The notes: generated by a model not told the origin, from the sequence alone. A DNA stretch of 64,000 bases from Cohnella ginsengisoli (GCF_029525555.1 NZ_JAPDHZ010000003.1:248001-312000), one strand, 5' to 3'. Shown: positions 37,294-46,605, counted from the first letter of the stretch. Program-made: numbers and translations.

Positions 37294-37320
37294 AGAGGCG
37301 CCCTTTTCAGGTCCGCCTCT
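37294..37320 (-). promoter_or_regulatory. Intercistronic hairpin pstS-pstC
   Basis: AGAGGCG (37294-37300) and CGCCTCT (37314-37320) form a 7-bp stem between pstS and pstC without a U-tract. A role in raising pstS mRNA relative to the rest of the operon is inferred from similar pst operons. Confidence 0.45.
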
Positions 37321-37347
37321 GCCGGCTATTCTCGTGCTTTTTTTAAA

Positions 37348-38277
37348 TTATTTGTTGGTTACTTTGCCTTCCACGTCGCGCGTAACCTTCATGTCGCTAA
37401 CCGGGATGTAGCCCAGATCCTTAACGTCGGTGCCTTGAATTTCGTCGCTCAGCATGTAGTCGAGGAATGCCTTGACTGCACCCTCAGGCTGGCCCTTCGT
37501 ATACATGTGCTCGTATGCCCATACCGGATAAGTGCCGGACGCTACGTTTTCGGCCGTCGGATCTACGCCTTCGTACTTCAGCGCTTGGATCGTGTCGTCC
37601 AGATAGGAGAGCGCCAGGTAACCGATCGCCCCGGGCGTTTCGGAGACGAGCTTGCGAACCGTGCCGGATGCGTCTTCCGTAATCGAGTCAGGCAGGTCTT
37701 CCGACTTCGCGCCGAGGGCGAAGTTTTCGAACGTAGCGCGGGTACCCGAGCTTGCCGGGCGGTTGACGAGGACGATCTTTTGATCCTTGCCGCCAACGTC
37801 CTTCCAGTTCGAAACTTTGCCGGTGAAGATGTCGACCAGCTGCGCCTTCGTCAAGTTGTCTACGCCAACGTCCTTGTTAGATACGGCAGCGATCGATACG
37901 ACGGCGACTTGGTGATCGACGAGCGCCTTCGCTTTTTCGGCGTCGGCGTCCTTCAGCTTCTCTTCGGCGAATACGTCGGAGTTGCCGATTTGCACGGTGC
38001 CTTCCGATACTTGGGACAGGCCGGCGCCGCTGCCGCCGCCGTTGACGGTAATCGTGACGTCCTTGTTGAGATCCATGAACTTCTTCGAAGCTTGATCGAC
38101 GAGCGGTTGAAGCGCGGTCGAGCCGGCTGCGCTGAACGCGCCGCTGACTGCTGCGCTGGCAGGCGCGCTAGAGGAAGCGCCGTTGTTGCTTGCGTTATTG
38201 GAATTGTCGTTTTTGCCGCAGGCGGCCAGAGAGATGCCAAGCGCGAGCGTCGTCAGGACGAGCAGAGATTTTTTCAA
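37348..38277 (-). CDS. pstS: Phosphate-binding lipoprotein PstS
   Basis: PstS binds phosphate at the outer face of the membrane. TTG 38277 has AAAGGGG 9 bases upstream. The signal peptide ends in the lipobox SLAAC (Cys20), followed by an Asn/Ser-rich linker. The ligand-binding region is visible as FSAAGSTALQPLVDQ and NGGGSGAGLSQV, and RPASSGTRATFENF is the second phosphate-contact segment. The frame is intact, 309 residues. First gene of the operon, with a PhoP box upstream. Confidence 0.95.
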   Translation of the reverse strand: MKKSLLVLTTLALGISLAACGKNDNSNNASNNGASSSAPASAAVSGAFSAAGSTALQPLVDQASKKFMDLNKDVTITVNGGGSGAGLSQVSEGTVQIGNSDVFAEEKLKDADAEKAKALVDHQVAVVSIAAVSNKDVGVDNLTKAQLVDIFTGKVSNWKDVGGKDQKIVLVNRPASSGTRATFENFALGAKSEDLPDSITEDASGTVRKLVSETPGAIGYLALSYLDDTIQALKYEGVDPTAENVASGTYPVWAYEHMYTKGQPEGAVKAFLDYMLSDEIQGTDVKDLGYIPVSDMKVTRDVEGKVTNK

Positions 38278-38370
38278 GGAATAGAGCCCCTTTCAAATTG
38301 TGTTTATATGTGTTGCTCTCAGGCACATCTCTGATTCTAGCGGTCATTCGTCAATCTCGTATTCGGGTAT

Positions 38371-38387
38371 TGTTAACGCAATGTAAA
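38371..38387 (-). promoter_or_regulatory. PhoP box upstream of pstS
   Basis: On the minus strand TTTACA-TTGCG-TTAACA is a direct repeat of the Bacillus PhoP consensus TT(A/T/C)ACA with a 5-base spacer. It lies about 94 bases before the pstS start, the expected place for PhoP activation under phosphate starvation. No good -10 at the right distance was identified. Confidence 0.7.
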
Positions 38388-38399
38388 AAATGACGAACG

Positions 38400-39632
38400 T
38401 TAATATTTTTCTTCGGGCGAATCGATCATTTGCGCCGCGAGCTTGGCGACCTGCACGGCGATCTGCTCCGACATGACCGACGCTTCGCGCGATGCGACCG
38501 CCAGATGTTCCGTTCCTTTTGCGTTTTCGGAGCTTTGCGCCCACAACCGGCCGAACGTCTCCTCCGTCTTGTGCACTTGCAGCAGTCCGCGATCCGCGCC
38601 TTCCTTCCCTTCGCGGACGTGAGCGGCCGCGGCGGCCGCCGAAGCCGCCATGCCGCTCAGCTGTTCGCGGATCTGGCCGGCCTGCGACTTCGTCTCGTCG
38701 GCGAGCTGGCGCACCTCCTGGGCGACTACCGAAAAGCCCAGACCGTGCGACCCTGCTCTCGCCGCCTCGATCTGCGCGTTGATCGCGAGCAGGTTGCATT
38801 GATCCGCCAGCTGCGCGATCATCTTGGCGATGCCGACCGTGTCCGACACGCGGGCGAGCAGATCGTCCACCGACTTGGCTTGACGTTCCGCGGTCTCCGT
38901 CCAGAGGCGGAACAAGGCGAGCATCTCGGTCAAATCTTCCCGGCCATGCTCCGCCAGCTCCGCGATCTCCAGGCTTCCCGCGCGGGATTCCGAAGCCTCG
39001 CCGGCGAGTCTGTCGACCGCGCCCCGAATATCGCGCAGCATCCGTTCGGCGCCCTTCACGGTCGCCATCTGGCGTCCGGCGAGCTCGCGCCGCAGCAGCC
39101 TGGAGAGCTGCAGCATGTCGCTGACCGTGAGGACGCCCGTAAAGGCGCCCCCGCGTGTCATCATGACCGCATCGTAGATTCGCTCCTCGTCCCGCGACAT
39201 CGCGCGGTCGATCAGCTCTTGCGGAGACAGATCGGTCTCGGCGACCATGGCCATGCCGTCCATCAGCTTGGATACGGGTTTGTCCGCGAACAGCGGCATG
39301 CCGTACAGCGAACCGATCAATTTGAAGAAACGATGCCGCATGACGATGCCCGCAGGTTCGCCAGTCGTCCGCACGACGGCTACGCACTCGAGCTCCTGGC
39401 GTTTGCGGAACAGCTCGGCGATCTCGCCGCAAGTCTGCTCCGGCGACACCTGCGGGCACGAACGAATCCAATCCGCCAGCGCGACCGCCGGATAATGCTT
39501 GGCGAACTCCGCCGGTTCGCTCTCGCGAACGGCAACCGTTTCTTGGAGCTGCATGCTCCGCGCTTCCGTTTTCGGGCGGGGCGCCTTTTCCGCAACCCGG
39601 GATATCGCTTTTTCTAATAGAAGCAAACTCAT
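38400..39632 (-). CDS. Soluble CBS-domain methyl-accepting chemotaxis-like protein
   Basis: This 410-residue protein has no membrane helix. Residues about 45-170 carry a pair of CBS motifs ([40 protein letters not shown]), which bind nucleotides. Residues about 190-410 are an MCP signalling coiled coil with the CheA/CheW hairpin [20 protein letters not shown] and [21 protein letters not shown] link between nucleotide or energy state and chemotaxis, or a non-chemotactic scaffold, is inferred. Upstream of pstS on the same strand; a phosphate link is only suggested by position. Confidence 0.82.
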   Translation of the reverse strand: MSLLLLEKAISRVAEKAPRPKTEARSMQLQETVAVRESEPAEFAKHYPAVALADWIRSCPQVSPEQTCGEIAELFRKRQELECVAVVRTTGEPAGIVMRHRFFKLIGSLYGMPLFADKPVSKLMDGMAMVAETDLSPQELIDRAMSRDEERIYDAVMMTRGGAFTGVLTVSDMLQLSRLLRRELAGRQMATVKGAERMLRDIRGAVDRLAGEASESRAGSLEIAELAEHGREDLTEMLALFRLWTETAERQAKSVDDLLARVSDTVGIAKMIAQLADQCNLLAINAQIEAARAGSHGLGFSVVAQEVRQLADETKSQAGQIREQLSGMAASAAAAAAHVREGKEGADRGLLQVHKTEETFGRLWAQSSENAKGTEHLAVASREASVMSEQIAVQVAKLAAQMIDSPEEKY

Positions 39633-39783
39633 GCTCCCAACCCCTTATCCGCTGATCTTGACCCGCTCAGTTTATCAGCGGCTTGTCAACTTGGCGTTAG
39701 AGGAAGATCGGAGAAGTGTAAATTATCCCTTTTTTTAACGAACGCCCGCGAAAAAAGCGGATTCATGGGTTTAGAACGTCAAA

Positions 39784-39830
39784 AGGAGCTGCTCCGACAG
39801 TCCGCCAAGCGGACGATCGTGACAGCTCCT
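39784..39830 (-). terminator. Terminator of the queCDEF operon
   Basis: AGGAGCTG (39784-39791) pairs with CAGCTCCT (39823-39830); an inner stem GTCCGC/GCGGAC adds stability; the minus strand continues TTTTG. It lies 31 bases after the queF stop. Confidence 0.7.
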
Positions 39831-39860
39831 CGCGTATGGTTCGGCGGCTTTCCGTCCAAC

Positions 39861-40359
39861 CTATCGGTTGTCCACCTTTTCCGGATACAGGTCGTGGTTC
39901 AGCAGCCGGTGCTCGGCCATCGCCTCGTACTTGGTGCCGGGCTTTCCCCAGTTGCAGTAAGGATCGATGGAGATACCCGCCTCTCGGCGTGAACTTGCCC
40001 CACACTTCGATGTACCGCGGCGCCATCAGTTCGATCAGATCGTTCATGATGATGTTCATGCAGTCCTCGTGGAAGTCTCCGTGGTTGCGGAAGCTGAACA
40101 GATACAGCTTCAGCGACTTGCTCTCCACCATTTTTACGTCCGGGATATACGAAATGTAAATCGTCGCGAAGTCCGGCTGGCCCGTCATCGGGCACAAGCT
40201 CGTGAATTCGGGACAATTGAACTTGACGAAGTAATCTCTGCCCGTATGCTTGTTGTCGAACGATTCGAGCACCTCGGGCGCGTAGTTGCTCGGATATGCG
40301 GTCCCCTGGTTGCCGAGGAGCGATACGCCTGCCAGCTCTTCCTTGCTTCTTCCCGCCAT
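39861..40359 (-). CDS. queF: NADPH-dependent 7-cyano-7-deazaguanine reductase (frame broken)
   Basis: QueF reduces preQ0 to preQ1 in queuosine synthesis. ATG 40359 has GGAG 9 bases upstream and follows the queE stop by two bases. The catalytic Cys is in [12 protein letters not shown], and [13 protein letters not shown] holds the Glu/His of the active site. The frame breaks at C3 39976-39978 (one base extra); repair gives [20 protein letters not shown] and ends EKVDNR at 39861, 165 residues, the single-domain QueF length. Last gene of queCDEF. Confidence 0.92.
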
Positions 40360-40361
40360 GA

Positions 40362-41132
40362 TCATTGTCTCCTTATACGCCTTTTTTTGTTCCCCCAGAT
40401 CCAGGTGTGCAGCTGGGGCAGCACGTGTACGTCCCGCCAACCGGCATCGGCGACGACACGTTCGACCAGCCATTCATAACGGACCAGCAAATCCTTCAAC
40501 AGCTGCGTGCGGTCCTTTTCGCCGAGATGGTCGTTGCCTGCTTGCAAATAAAACGGGATACTCGGAAAACGCAGGTGAACGCCGGCCGCGTATACCAAGT
40601 CGGCCTCGTCAAAAATGACGACCTTCAAGCTGAAATGGCGGCCGCCCTGCGCCAGGCGCAGGGCGATCCGCTCGAGCGCGGCCCAATCGGTCTCCATGCC
40701 GGAACTCGGCGGCTTGGGCGATATCGTCAGCTCGTCGATGTCCAAAAACCAGTCCTGCCACTTGCTGCCCTGCGTCTCCAAGGCGACGACCGCCCCCGCT
40801 GAGCGAAGCGCGGCGATCAGCGCGCCGAGCTGCGGCAGCAACGCGGGATTGCCGCCCGACAGCGTCACGTGATCCGGCGGGGACCCGTCGAGCGCGGTCA
40901 GCTCCCGCACAATCTCCTCCGGATGCATCAACCGGATGTCGTCTTTGCCTGTCCCGTCCCAGGTAAAGGCCGAATCGCACCAGCTGCACCGGTAATCGCA
41001 GCCGGCGGTACGGACGAACCTCGTCTTTTTGCCGATGACCATGCCTTCGCCTTGGACCGTCGGGCCGAATATTTCCATCACGGGGATGCGAGCTGCGCGG
41101 ATTTCTTGCGGACTCGCCGCTTGCCTAAGCAC
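40362..41132 (-). CDS. queE: 7-carboxy-7-deazaguanine synthase (radical SAM)
   Basis: QueE makes 7-carboxy-7-deazaguanine from carboxy-tetrahydropterin by radical SAM chemistry. The cluster motif is CDYRCSWC (CxxxCxxC), followed by DSAFTWDG; the glycine motif LSGGNPALL contacts SAM. The N-terminus [15 protein letters not shown] is typical. I place the start at GTG 41132, with AGGTG six bases upstream (GTG 41141 is an alternative), so it overlaps the queD end by 8 bases. An open frame extending to 41345 lies over queD and is not used. 256 residues. Confidence 0.94.
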   Translation of the reverse strand: MLRQAASPQEIRAARIPVMEIFGPTVQGEGMVIGKKTRFVRTAGCDYRCSWCDSAFTWDGTGKDDIRLMHPEEIVRELTALDGSPPDHVTLSGGNPALLPQLGALIAALRSAGAVVALETQGSKWQDWFLDIDELTISPKPPSSGMETDWAALERIALRLAQGGRHFSLKVVIFDEADLVYAAGVHLRFPSIPFYLQAGNDHLGEKDRTQLLKDLLVRYEWLVERVVADAGWRDVHVLPQLHTWIWGNKKRRIRRQ

Positions 41133-41589
41133 GCGTGTCACCTGCCGGACGCTTGTAGACTTTCGGCCAAGGCCGATAGACGCAATAGCTTGTCGGGGTC
41201 TCCCGCACGAACACCTGCAAGCATACGGAATGATTCGACCGTCCGTCCAAATAATGCTGGACGAGCTCGCAGATCGTCTTCGCCACGACCTCTGTCGTCG
41301 GAAATCGATTCGGGTCGTCCGCATTAAAACTTTCCGTGTCGTCATTCAGCAACGTATGATCGAAGCGCGTATGAATGAGCGTCTTGATATCGGAGAAGTT
41401 CACGAGGAACCCCGCTTCATCCAGCGTGTCTCCGGCCACGGTCACGTTAACGAAGTACGTGTGGCCGTGCACTTGACTGCATTTGCCGGCAGACTCGGCG
41501 GGCACGAAGTGCGCCGCGGCAAATTGTAAATCCTTGTTCAGCTCGTAGCGGTAAGGATGCGGGGCGACCGGATAGATTTGCTGCAACAT
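41125..41589 (-). CDS. queD: 6-carboxytetrahydropterin synthase
   Basis: QueD converts dihydroneopterin triphosphate to 6-carboxy-5,6,7,8-tetrahydropterin. ATG 41589 follows GGGAGGG by 7 bases and shares one base with the queC stop (TGATG). Zinc ligands are the His of AAAHFVPA and the two in VHGHTYFV; the catalytic Cys is in GKCSQVHGH. The C-terminal VFVRETPTSYCVYRP is typical. 154 residues. Confidence 0.94.
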   Translation of the reverse strand: MLQQIYPVAPHPYRYELNKDLQFAAAHFVPAESAGKCSQVHGHTYFVNVTVAGDTLDEAGFLVNFSDIKTLIHTRFDHTLLNDDTESFNADDPNRFPTTEVVAKTICELVQHYLDGRSNHSVCLQVFVRETPTSYCVYRPWPKVYKRPAGDTRA

Positions 41590-42254
41590 CAGCGCGCGCC
41601 CTCCCTTCCGGCTTCGCGAAGATACGTCGCCAGACCGTTTGCGCGCAGCTTGCAAGCCGGACATTCTCCGCATCCCGCGGCGGGAATGCCGTTGTAGCAA
41701 GTCAGCGTGCGGTCCCTGACGAATTCGAACGCGCCGAGCCGGTCGGCCAATTCCCACGTCTGCGCTTTGTTCAGCCACATCAGCGGCGTATCGATGACGA
41801 ACGGATAGTCCATCGCCAGATTCAAGGTCACGTTCAGCGATTTAACGAACACGTCGCGGCAGTCGGGGTAGCCGCTGAAGTCCGTCTCGCAGACGCCGGT
41901 CACGATATGCTTCGCGCCGAGCTGCTTGGCCAGCACGGCCGCGAAGCTCAGAAACAGCAGATTGCGCCCGTCCACGAACGTCGTCGGGAGCGCGCCTTCG
42001 TCCTGCTTGATCTCGATGTCGCCGCGCGTCAGCGCGTTCGGCGCCAATTGCCCGAGCAGCGACATGTCGAGCAGATGATGCCGCACGCCAAGCTCTTCGG
42101 AGATGGCGGCTGCGATCTCCGTCTCGAGCGCGTGCCGTTGACCGTATTTAAAAGTTACGGTCTCTACTTCGGCGAAGTTTTCCTTCGCCCAGAACAGACA
42201 AGTCGTGCTGTCCTGGCCGCCGCTGAATACGACGACCGCTTTTTCCCGTTTCAT
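41589..42254 (-). CDS. queC: 7-cyano-7-deazaguanine synthase
   Basis: QueC turns 7-carboxy-7-deazaguanine into preQ0 with ATP and ammonia. The PP-loop is [30 protein letters not shown] and [13 protein letters not shown] are family blocks; the zinc site is C...CGECPAC near residues 190-200. 221 residues; AGGAGAG precedes ATG 42254. First gene of the queuosine precursor operon behind the preQ1 riboswitch. Confidence 0.95.
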   Translation of the reverse strand: MKREKAVVVFSGGQDSTTCLFWAKENFAEVETVTFKYGQRHALETEIAAAISEELGVRHHLLDMSLLGQLAPNALTRGDIEIKQDEGALPTTFVDGRNLLFLSFAAVLAKQLGAKHIVTGVCETDFSGYPDCRDVFVKSLNVTLNLAMDYPFVIDTPLMWLNKAQTWELADRLGAFEFVRDRTLTCYNGIPAAGCGECPACKLRANGLATYLREAGREGAR

Positions 42255-42315
42255 CGCTGCACTCTCCTAGTTGGGCATCAGGAGAGAGATCTCTGAATTC
42301 CCGTTGCTAAAGAAA

Positions 42316-42349
42316 CGGCGCGAAGCGGGCCTATGGCCGCTTCGCGCCG
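42316..42349 (-). terminator. Riboswitch-controlled terminator before queC
   Basis: CGGCGCGAAGCGG-CC and GGCCCGCTTCGCGCCG form a 15-bp stem with one bulge and loop ATA; on the minus strand GTTTCTTT follows. It lies between the preQ1 aptamer and queC and is the likely OFF expression platform. Confidence 0.75.
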
Positions 42350-42390
42350 AACGTCAAAAACGACAGCGCCCAGGGCGGGCCGCCGCTTTT

Positions 42391-42430
42391 GCATAGTTTT
42401 TTTATAGAGGGAGTTCGCGAACCTCTCCCG
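42391..42430 (-). promoter_or_regulatory. PreQ1-I riboswitch aptamer
   Basis: Read on the minus strand, GGGAGAGGTTCGCGAACTCCC is followed by TCTATAAAAAAACTAT. This has the preQ1 class I layout: a 5' hairpin with an AGAGG stem, then the CCCTCT complement, then the A-rich tail with CTA that forms the pseudoknot. It sits about 137 bases upstream of queC, with a terminator in between. Ligand preQ1 is expected to switch queCDEF off. Confidence 0.9.
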
Positions 42431-42584
42431 GCGCTGCCAGCCGTCCTTACAGAACAGCCTCGCCCGGATTTATTCTTTAGTTGTACGGTAGGTACTATAC
42501 CATATCTCCGTCGGGCATAGCCAGCGGGAATCCATGTGAGACGGAACCCGTCGACGAGCGCGTCGGCGAAAAAAAGCGGACGGT

Positions 42585-43786
42585 TTAATCCGTCTCCGCC
42601 CCGCCGGCTTCAACCGAAGGGTCGCCCGCTTCCGCCTGCAAAAATCCGGCAGGAAGCGAATCCCCCCCAGCCCAACTGCCGGTCCTCTACGAACCGGGTC
42701 ATTTTCGTCTCGAAGAAGCGCGGCTTCGTATCCCATACCGTCTTCGGCACGGTGAGGACGAAGCGGCCCTCCTTGTCCGGGATCGTGACGGTATAACGGG
42801 TCCCCTCCGGTACGCGAAGCCCCGCCAGCACGCCCGTGTACATCGCGCCGGGCGAGGTGACGCTGACGAGCGTCGGCGGCTTGTCGTCGATGACCGTGCC
42901 TTCGGAAGGGAGCGTAATATTGATCTGCACGCTGGTCTCCTCCGGGATATGGAACACCCGGTTCTCCGGCAGGGTGTATCGCGTCGTGCCGATCGTGACG
43001 CTCAGATTCGTGCCCTCTTCCTGCTCGGGCAAGTAATAGAGCTCATACCGGCCTTCCGCGTCCGTCGGCGTCGACTTGCCGAATCCTTCTCCCTCGTCCC
43101 TGTCGATCCACACGACGGCATCCTTCACGGGCGTTCCGTCCGCGTTTGTCACCTTGCCGCCGATCCGGTATTTGTCCACTTGGAAAAACGTGACCACGTC
43201 CCCCGGGTCGGACACGATTCGCGCATGCACCTCGACCTCGCCGCCCTTGCCCGGCGCGTCGGACGTTCGCGTAATCTCGATCGGATAATAGACGCTGTAA
43301 AAAAGCTTCCGCCTTCAGCAGCGCGTTCGCGGCTTGGTCACTCAGCGGTTTGCCGCCCGCGCGGGCTTGGTCGACAGCGACGACTTTGACCGGCGTCTCG
43401 GACAGCAGGCTCCGGTCCACGGTCAGTCCGAACGAGCCGTCGTCCTGCGTGACGATATCCCGCTTGCTGGCGCCCGCGTGGATGACGGCTCCTGCTATCG
43501 GGAGATCGCCGAGCTTCAGCGTCCCGCTGATCGCGGTCATATGCGAGCCGTCGTTTTTCCACTGCTTCAGCGTGAACGAATCTCGTTCGAGGGCAATCGC
43601 CGCGCCCGTGGCGGAATCGGCGGCCGGGCTCGGCGACCCGGCTGCCGCAGTCCCGGCTGCCGCAGTCCCGGCTACCGCAGTCCCGGCTGGTTCAGACGCC
43701 GGCATCCCGCCCGTTTCCTTATTGCCCGAGCATCCGGTCAGGCCGGCGGCCAATATCAAGCTTAGCATCAAAGACGCCCTTTTCAT
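42585..43786 (-). CDS. Lipoprotein with carboxypeptidase-regulatory-like repeats (two frame breaks)
   Basis: ATG 43786 (GGGAG seven bases upstream) starts MKRASLMLSLILAAGLTGC, ending in the lipobox LTGC. An Ala/Gly/Pro linker encoded by a 15-bp DNA repeat follows. The body has carboxypeptidase-regulatory-like beta repeats (IAGAVIHAGASKRDIVTQDD; GKVTNADGTPVKDAVVWIDR), a transthyretin-like fold seen in surface proteins. A6 at 43299-43304 carries one extra base (repair: EAFYSVYYPIEITRT). C7 at 42662-42668 probably has another; its repair replaces the end with GWGDSLPAGFLQAEAGD and stops at 42585 (399 residues) instead of 42610. The second repair is less certain. Function unknown; it ends near the PQQ-like gene. 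Confidence 0.72.
43637..43681 (-). repeat. 15-bp tandem repeat coding the lipoprotein linker
   Basis: CCCGGCTGCCGCAGT occurs twice perfectly (43637-43651, 43652-43666) and once with one change (43667-43681), plus a partial copy. It is in frame with five residues per unit (A-G-T-A-A), so copy number changes would only alter the linker length. Confidence 0.85.
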
Positions 43787-43812
43787 GCGACATCTCCCTT
43801 CTTCCAACGCAA

Positions 43813-43835
43813 ACGGGGTGCCGGAGGCACCCCGT
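43813..43835 (-). terminator. Terminator of the PQQ-like lipoprotein gene
   Basis: ACGGGGTGCC and GGCACCCCGT form a perfect 10-bp stem with loop TCC; the minus strand continues TTTGCG, a short U-tract. Confidence 0.65.
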
Positions 43836-43858
43836 CCGCTTCCTAACGGCAACTGCGT

Positions 43859-45693
43859 TTAGTTGTCCTTATTGTCGGTTTTCTTGTCCGTATTGTCGCT
43901 CTTCTTCGTATTGTCGTCGTTGGCATTGTGCGCGCTGCCCGTATCGGCGGTGCCCGCCTTGCCCTGGGTCTTGTCCCCGCCAAGGCCGAACACGTACACC
44001 TTAGGCTTCGTGCCGCCGGAAGTGAAGGTGACATAGGACTTCCCGTCCACCTTGAATACGGCCGGAGCGGCTTGAATGTTGTCGCCCGCCGTCTGGAACG
44101 TCCAGATAACTTTGCCCGACTTGATGTCCAGCGCGTTGATCTTGCCGTCCAGCTCGCCGTAGAAAGCAATGCCGGAAGCGGTGCTCGTCAAGCCGCCGCG
44201 CATCGCGTCTTTGGTCTTGACCTGATAGGCTTGCTTGCCCGTGCCGACATCCATCGCCGTGATCGTGCCGTACGACTCCACGTCGGCTGGCGTCTCGCCG
44301 AGCGACGTACCGAAGGCTGCGGCCCCTGGAGAATCCGGCGTGGAAGCTTCATCCTGGTTTTTGGCCGCCTTGAGCAAGGACGGCGATTCAATGCCCGGGA
44401 TCAGGACATAGTTCGTATCCGGATCGTAGGTCTCGGGCGCATAGTTCTCGCCGCCGAGCACGCCCGGATAGACGAGTACGCCTTCGGGCGTCGGCTTCGG
44501 ATGCTGAATCTTGGCGAACGGGATACCGTCCCAGATTATGTCGCCCGTCTTTGCGTCCCAGGCGTACCACTGGCCGGACTTGCCGCCTTCGACGACGATT
44601 TTTTCTTCTGGCCTTTTACAGTCGCGTTCAGGATCATCGGAGACGCCGCGGCATCGTAGTCCCACAGATCGTGGCTGATCTCCTGCTTCGCCCATACCAG
44701 CTTGCCCGTGGCGGCTTCTACCGCTACGACCGAGTCCGTATAGGGATTGTTGCCCGGACGATCCGCGCCGTAGAAGTCGGGCGCAGGGTTGCCGACAGCG
44801 AAGTACATGATGCCGGTCTCTTCGTCGATCGCCGGCGGGTTCCATACCGCGCCGCCGCCCTGAAACTTGCTGTTTGCGAGCCAGTCCTGTCCCTTTGGCG
44901 GGACCGTCCAGAACGGCGCGTCCCATGCCGGGGTCAGATCGCTGGCCTTGTAGGCGTTGACGAAGCCGCGCACGCCGTTGTCGCCGCCGCTGCTGCCGAT
45001 ATACACGTTGCCCTTGTAGTAGACCGGCGCGGTCGTCTCGTAGTAGCCGCCTTCCAGGGTCACGCCTTCGATCGTATCCGACAGTTTGATCATCTTGACC
45101 AGTTCGCCCGTCTTCTGATCGAGCGCGACGAGCTGGTTGTCGATGGTCAGCATGAACACTTTGCCTTCGCCGACGGCGACGCCGCGATTGGCGATGATTC
45201 CCGCCTTGCTGAAGGTGGCCGCTTGCTCGGCAGGCGGCTTCCAGTGCCAGATCTGTCCGCCGGTGACGGCGTCGAAAGCGAATACCTGATTGCCTGCGGT
45301 CGTCACGTAGATGATGCCGTCGACGACGACGGGATACGACTGATTGCCGTTTTTGACGTCCGAGTCGAGCTGTTTAAAGTCGGCGGACCAGATGACCCCC
45401 AGCTCCGATACGTTGTCTTTGGTGATCTCGGTATACGGCGCATGGCGCGTGTTGCCAAGGTCGTAGCCGTAGGTCGGAAAATTGTCGAACTGCGTGCCCG
45501 TTACCGTGGCAGGTGCCGATGGGCTTGCGGTTGCCGAAGGGCTTGCCGATGCGGTCGCCGAGGCGTTTGCGGACGCGGTTGCCGAAGCGCTTGCGGACGC
45601 GGAGGCGCCAGACTTCGAATCGCCGCCGCTGCACGCGCCGAGCGCCAAGCTTGCGGCCAGCAGCGCGCCTGCTGTTGCGTATGACTTTTTCAT
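43859..45693 (-). CDS. PQQ-dependent alcohol dehydrogenase-like lipoprotein (frame broken)
   Basis: ATG 45693 follows AAAGGAGGG. The signal peptide ends in lipobox LGAC (Cys20), followed by a Ser/Ala/Thr/Pro linker. The body has the beta-propeller W-motifs of quinoproteins (IIYVTTAGNQVFAFDAVTGG, VVAVEAATGKLVWAKQEISH). The segment HDLWDYD (about H341-D347) holds the Asp that is catalytic in PQQ dehydrogenases, and GGGAVWNPPAIDEETG and GNPAPDFYGADRPGNNPYTD are family blocks. There is no other Cys, so the vicinal disulfide of methanol dehydrogenases is absent. T6 at 44599-44604 lacks one base; repair joins KGQKKK to IVVEGGKSGQWYAW and gives 611 residues. No pqq synthesis genes are in the window. 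A non-enzymatic propeller cannot be excluded. Confidence 0.78.
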
Positions 45694-45957
45694 CCTGTGT
45701 GAACCCTCCTTTTTCTGTTAAACATGCCCACGGCTGCCTTCTTCTTGCCGGCGAGTCTTCTAAAGGGCGTCACTGCTATCTACCCTTCTCCTGCGATTTT
45801 AAAGCGACAGCGGCACGAATTTTGTCGAATTGTCGAATGATTGGAGATTAGGAGGCCGGCTTTACGGGTATGAAAGTTTTACGCGAACAGGCAGGGGGCA
45901 TCGCAGCCCTCGAATTTTCATTTTGCTTTAAAACATACCTAGGAGGTCTTTCACGCT
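45694..45957. promoter_or_regulatory. Divergent intergenic region of the PQQ-like and CuA-like lipoprotein genes
   Basis: The 264-bp stretch has no convincing gene. It must hold promoters for both divergent genes. A tandem direct repeat TTGTCGAA-TTGTCGAA (45822-45837) is a possible operator half-site pair. AGGAGG at 45941-45950 is the ribosome-binding site of the cupredoxin gene. Confidence 0.5.
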
Positions 45958-46390
45958 ATGAAAAAAGGAAACAAGAAAACGTATCTGTTCGTCGCCCTCG
46001 TCGCCCTTGCGGCCTTTTTTTGTGCTGAGCGCTTGCGGCAAGAACAATGAAGACAACAACGCTGCTTCCAGTCCGCCCGCTACGGCAAGCGCATCCGCTT
46101 CCGCTTCGGGCGGCGCCGCGGGAGGGTCGACGCAGGAGATCACCGTGCATGCCAAAAACTTCGAATTCGATAAGAAAGAAATCAAGCTGCATGTCGGCGA
46201 TACGGTCAAGCTGACGCTCGAAAACACGGACGGCGTGCATGGCCTGGAGGTCCCCGACTTTAACGTGAATATCAAAAACGGCGAAACGGCGACCTTTACG
46301 GTCGACAAAGCCGGCACCTACGATTTTAACTGTTCGGTTCAATGCGGATCCGGACATGACAATATGGTCGGACAAATTATCGTAGAATAA
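45958..46390 (+). CDS. CuA-type cupredoxin lipoprotein (frame broken in signal peptide)
   Basis: ATG 45958 starts MKKGNKKTYLFVALVALAAF. T7 at 46015-46021 has one base extra; repair continues FVLSACGKN, the lipobox with Cys26, giving 143 residues. The mature domain after a Ser/Ala linker is a cupredoxin fold with His94 (DGVHGLEVPD) and CSVQCGSGHDNM, i.e. C125-x3-C129-x3-H133-xx-M136: the binuclear CuA motif of cytochrome oxidase subunit II. It lacks membrane helices other than the signal. Divergent from the PQQ-like gene, it may be an electron carrier for it (inference). Confidence 0.82.
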
Positions 46391-46441
46391 GTACCGTAGA
46401 GTAAGCTGCCTGATCGAACGCCTGCAAGCTCGCGATATCGA

Positions 46442-46486
46442 AACAGAGGACCCTTCCGCCGCAGCGAAAGGGTCCTCTGTTTTTTG
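46442..46486 (+). terminator. Terminator of the cupredoxin gene
   Basis: AACAGAGGACCCTT (46442-46455) pairs perfectly with AAGGGTCCTCTGTT (46468-46481), followed by TTTTT. Confidence 0.9.
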
Positions 46487-46569
46487 CGGACGGCGTAATG
46501 CCGAGCTAGCGCAACGCGATCGCCATCTTCACGCTGTATCCGCCCGCGATCGCGGCACATGCAAGCTGC

Positions 46570-46605
46570 AAAAAAATCCCCGGCTCTAAGAGCCGAGGGA
46601 TTTTG
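46570..46605 (-). terminator. Terminator of the Gfo/Idh dehydrogenase gene
   Basis: AAAATCCCTCGGCTC and GAGCCGGGGATTTTTTT (minus strand) form a 15-bp stem with one mismatch and loop TTA, ending in T. Confidence 0.85.

Noticed and set aside
40362..41345. Longer queE starting at 41345
   Set aside because: The extra 70 codons lie antiframe over queD and are Arg/Ser-rich; family start and Shine-Dalgarno point to 41132.
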